The notes beneath the pieces were generated by a model. It searched no databases, was not told the DNA's origin, and saw nothing but the letters and a program-made list of their open reading frames with translations. A program made the translations under genes and the position numbers. From contig JAOUDU010000090.1 in NCBI GenBank assembly GCA_029859085.1, positions 1 to 8,397 on the forward strand: a stretch of 8,397 bases of DNA, read 5' to 3'. The stretch's first letter is position 1. Each line of letters opens with the position of its first letter. The DNA is from Gammaproteobacteria bacterium. Its GTDB lineage: Bacteria; Pseudomonadota; Gammaproteobacteria; Pseudomonadales; Halieaceae. Below are positions 7,768 to 8,397 of this stretch, one piece after another.

Positions 7768-8252
7768 GTAACCGGCTGGCTCAAGGCCCGGCTGAATACG
7801 AAATGGCTGGTGAAGACGCGCATGGAACCCAGTGCGCGGGAAGCCCTGGTCACGACCTTCGGGTATGTCGCAGTGGCCATTGCAGTGATGGTCGCGCTCT
7901 CGTCGGCCGGAATCGGCTTTTCCAATCTTGCCGTCATCGCCGGGCCGATGTCATCGTGCCCAATTCGGACCTGATATCCGGTCAGGTGACCAACTGGACG
8001 CTGGGGAATACCTGGGGTCGGGCCAAGGTGCAGGTGGGTGTCGCCTATGGCAGTGATGTCGAGACTGTGATTGAGACCCTGCTCGAGGTGGCGAATGAGC
8101 ACGAGGATGTCATCAGCGACATAAATCGGGGAATCAACGCCGCGTTCAGTAAACGGTGGCGGGGAGGTGCCACAGTGAGGGCCGTTCCTCGCGAAGCTGG
8201 GCAACGGCTTTTTGAGAGCCTCCAGGATCTGTTGCTACCCTTGAGGCGCTAA
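7768..8252 (+). pseudogene. Broken MscS-type mechanosensitive channel gene (pore region deleted, frameshifted)
   Basis: Two frames together give a recognisable but incomplete MscS-family channel. From 7768 the first frame reads WLKARLNTKWLVKTRM, then REALVTTFGYVAVAIAVMVAL and GFSNLAVIAG, which matches the helix leading to the pore. At about 7941-7946 the sequence jumps, and the next frame reads ADVIVPNSDLISGQVTNWTL and GVAYGSDVETVIETLLEVA, which belongs to the cytoplasmic beta and alpha-beta domains. The stretch normally between them (pore helix TM3 with its Gly/Ala face and the first half of the beta domain, about 55 residues by my recollection of relatives) is missing, and the frame changes at the join. 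A second loss is likely near 8110, where HEDV runs directly into ISDINRGINAAFSK, normally about 40-45 residues apart. After AAFSKR the usual C-terminal motif is not found. The upstream membrane segments are also missing. No functional channel can be made. Family assignment rests on motifs, not on a search. Confidence 0.82.
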
Positions 8253-8256
8253 CCCG

Positions 8257-8290
8257 GGCGGGCTATTGCCCGCCACGTTGTGTGGCGGGC
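8257..8290. repeat. GC-rich overlapping double hairpin downstream of the mscS-like remnant
   Basis: GGCGGGC at 8257-8263 can pair with GCCCGCC at 8268-8274 (seven pairs, loop TATT). Alternatively GCCCGCCAC at 8268-8276 pairs perfectly with GTGGCGGGC at 8282-8290 (nine pairs, loop GTTGT). The two stems share their middle arm, so only one can form at a time. It lies directly after the last frame of the remnant. It could be a terminator, but no T-run follows (GACCATGCC). Other options are an extragenic palindrome of the REP type or a leader element for the gene starting at 8350. Confidence 0.6.
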
Positions 8291-8333
8291 GACCATGCCT
8301 TAAAGTTGGCTCAATAGCGTCAGGGCTGCCTTT

Positions 8334-8340
8334 AAGGAAG
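8334..8340 (+). promoter_or_regulatory. Ribosome binding site of the right-edge gene
   Basis: AAGGAAG lies nine bases before ATG 8350. It is the main reason for calling a gene start in the last 48 bases. Confidence 0.55.
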
Positions 8341-8349
8341 AAAGTAACG

Positions 8350-8397
8350 ATGGCTGATCATAAGCGGGGAATATCGGACGAGTGGTTCGAGCAGTGG
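8350..8397 (+). CDS. Start of an unidentified gene, cut by the window edge
   Basis: ATG at 8350 opens a frame of 16 codons to the edge, MADHKRGISDEWFEQW, preceded by a good ribosome binding site. The N-terminus is polar and acidic with no signal peptide or membrane segment, so a soluble cytosolic protein is likely. The fragment is too short to assign a family. It is on the same strand as the catabolic-type genes, but separated from them by the dead channel gene and the hairpin at 8257-8290. Confidence 0.6.
   Translation, partial: MADHKRGISDEWFEQW

Noticed and set aside
7659..8204. A 181-codon minus-strand open frame opposite the mscS-like remnant.
   Set aside because: The plus strand carries clear MscS motifs; the minus frame has none and no good ribosome binding site.
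1..8397. CRISPR array, tRNA/rRNA genes, integrase or transposase, toxin-antitoxin or defence genes.
   Set aside because: No regularly spaced repeats, RNA gene signatures or characteristic protein motifs were found on either strand.

Overview
The window is a GC-rich stretch that reads like a Gram-negative proteobacterial chromosome. An outer-membrane porin with a signal peptide and a C-terminal aromatic residue requires a diderm cell, and the gene families (BarA/ArcB-like hybrid kinase, YqhA-like protein, DcaP-like porin) point to a gammaproteobacterium, possibly marine or environmental. The lineage is inference. No rRNA, tRNA, CRISPR array, transposase or integrase was seen.

Layout. (1) Positions 1-2391, minus strand: the first 797 codons of a large membrane-bound hybrid sensor histidine kinase (six predicted membrane segments, coiled coil, GAF, HisKA, HATPase, receiver, start of a second receiver) that runs off the left edge. 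(2) Positions 2481-2843, minus strand: a decayed YqhA/UPF0114-type membrane-protein gene; only the C-terminal half remains recognisable and an in-frame TAA replaces an expected tyrosine codon. (3) Positions 2844-3047: unexplained intergenic DNA. (4) Positions 3048-6651, plus strand: a short-chain dehydrogenase/reductase, a DapB-like NAD(P)-dependent oxidoreductase and a DcaP-like porin, closely spaced. (5) Positions 6904-7551, plus strand: a carboxymuconolactone-decarboxylase (CMD/AhpD fold) family protein. (6) Positions 7768-8252, plus strand: a broken MscS-type mechanosensitive channel gene whose pore region is deleted with a frameshift, followed by a strong GC-rich double hairpin. (7) Position 8350 to the edge: the first 16 codons of an unrecognised gene with a good ribosome binding site.

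How the genes may work together. Two NAD(P)-dependent oxidoreductases, an outer-membrane porin of a family linked to uptake of small organic acids, and a CMD-family protein, all on one strand, suggest a small uptake-and-catabolism cluster for an organic compound. The substrate cannot be read from the sequence. The cluster is flanked on both sides by dead membrane-protein genes, which suggests past rearrangement. I see no convincing sign of a defence system, a mobile element or a wholly new molecular machine. The most useful leads are the uncharacterised catabolic cluster, the sensor kinase's unassigned membrane input domain, and the two fossil genes.
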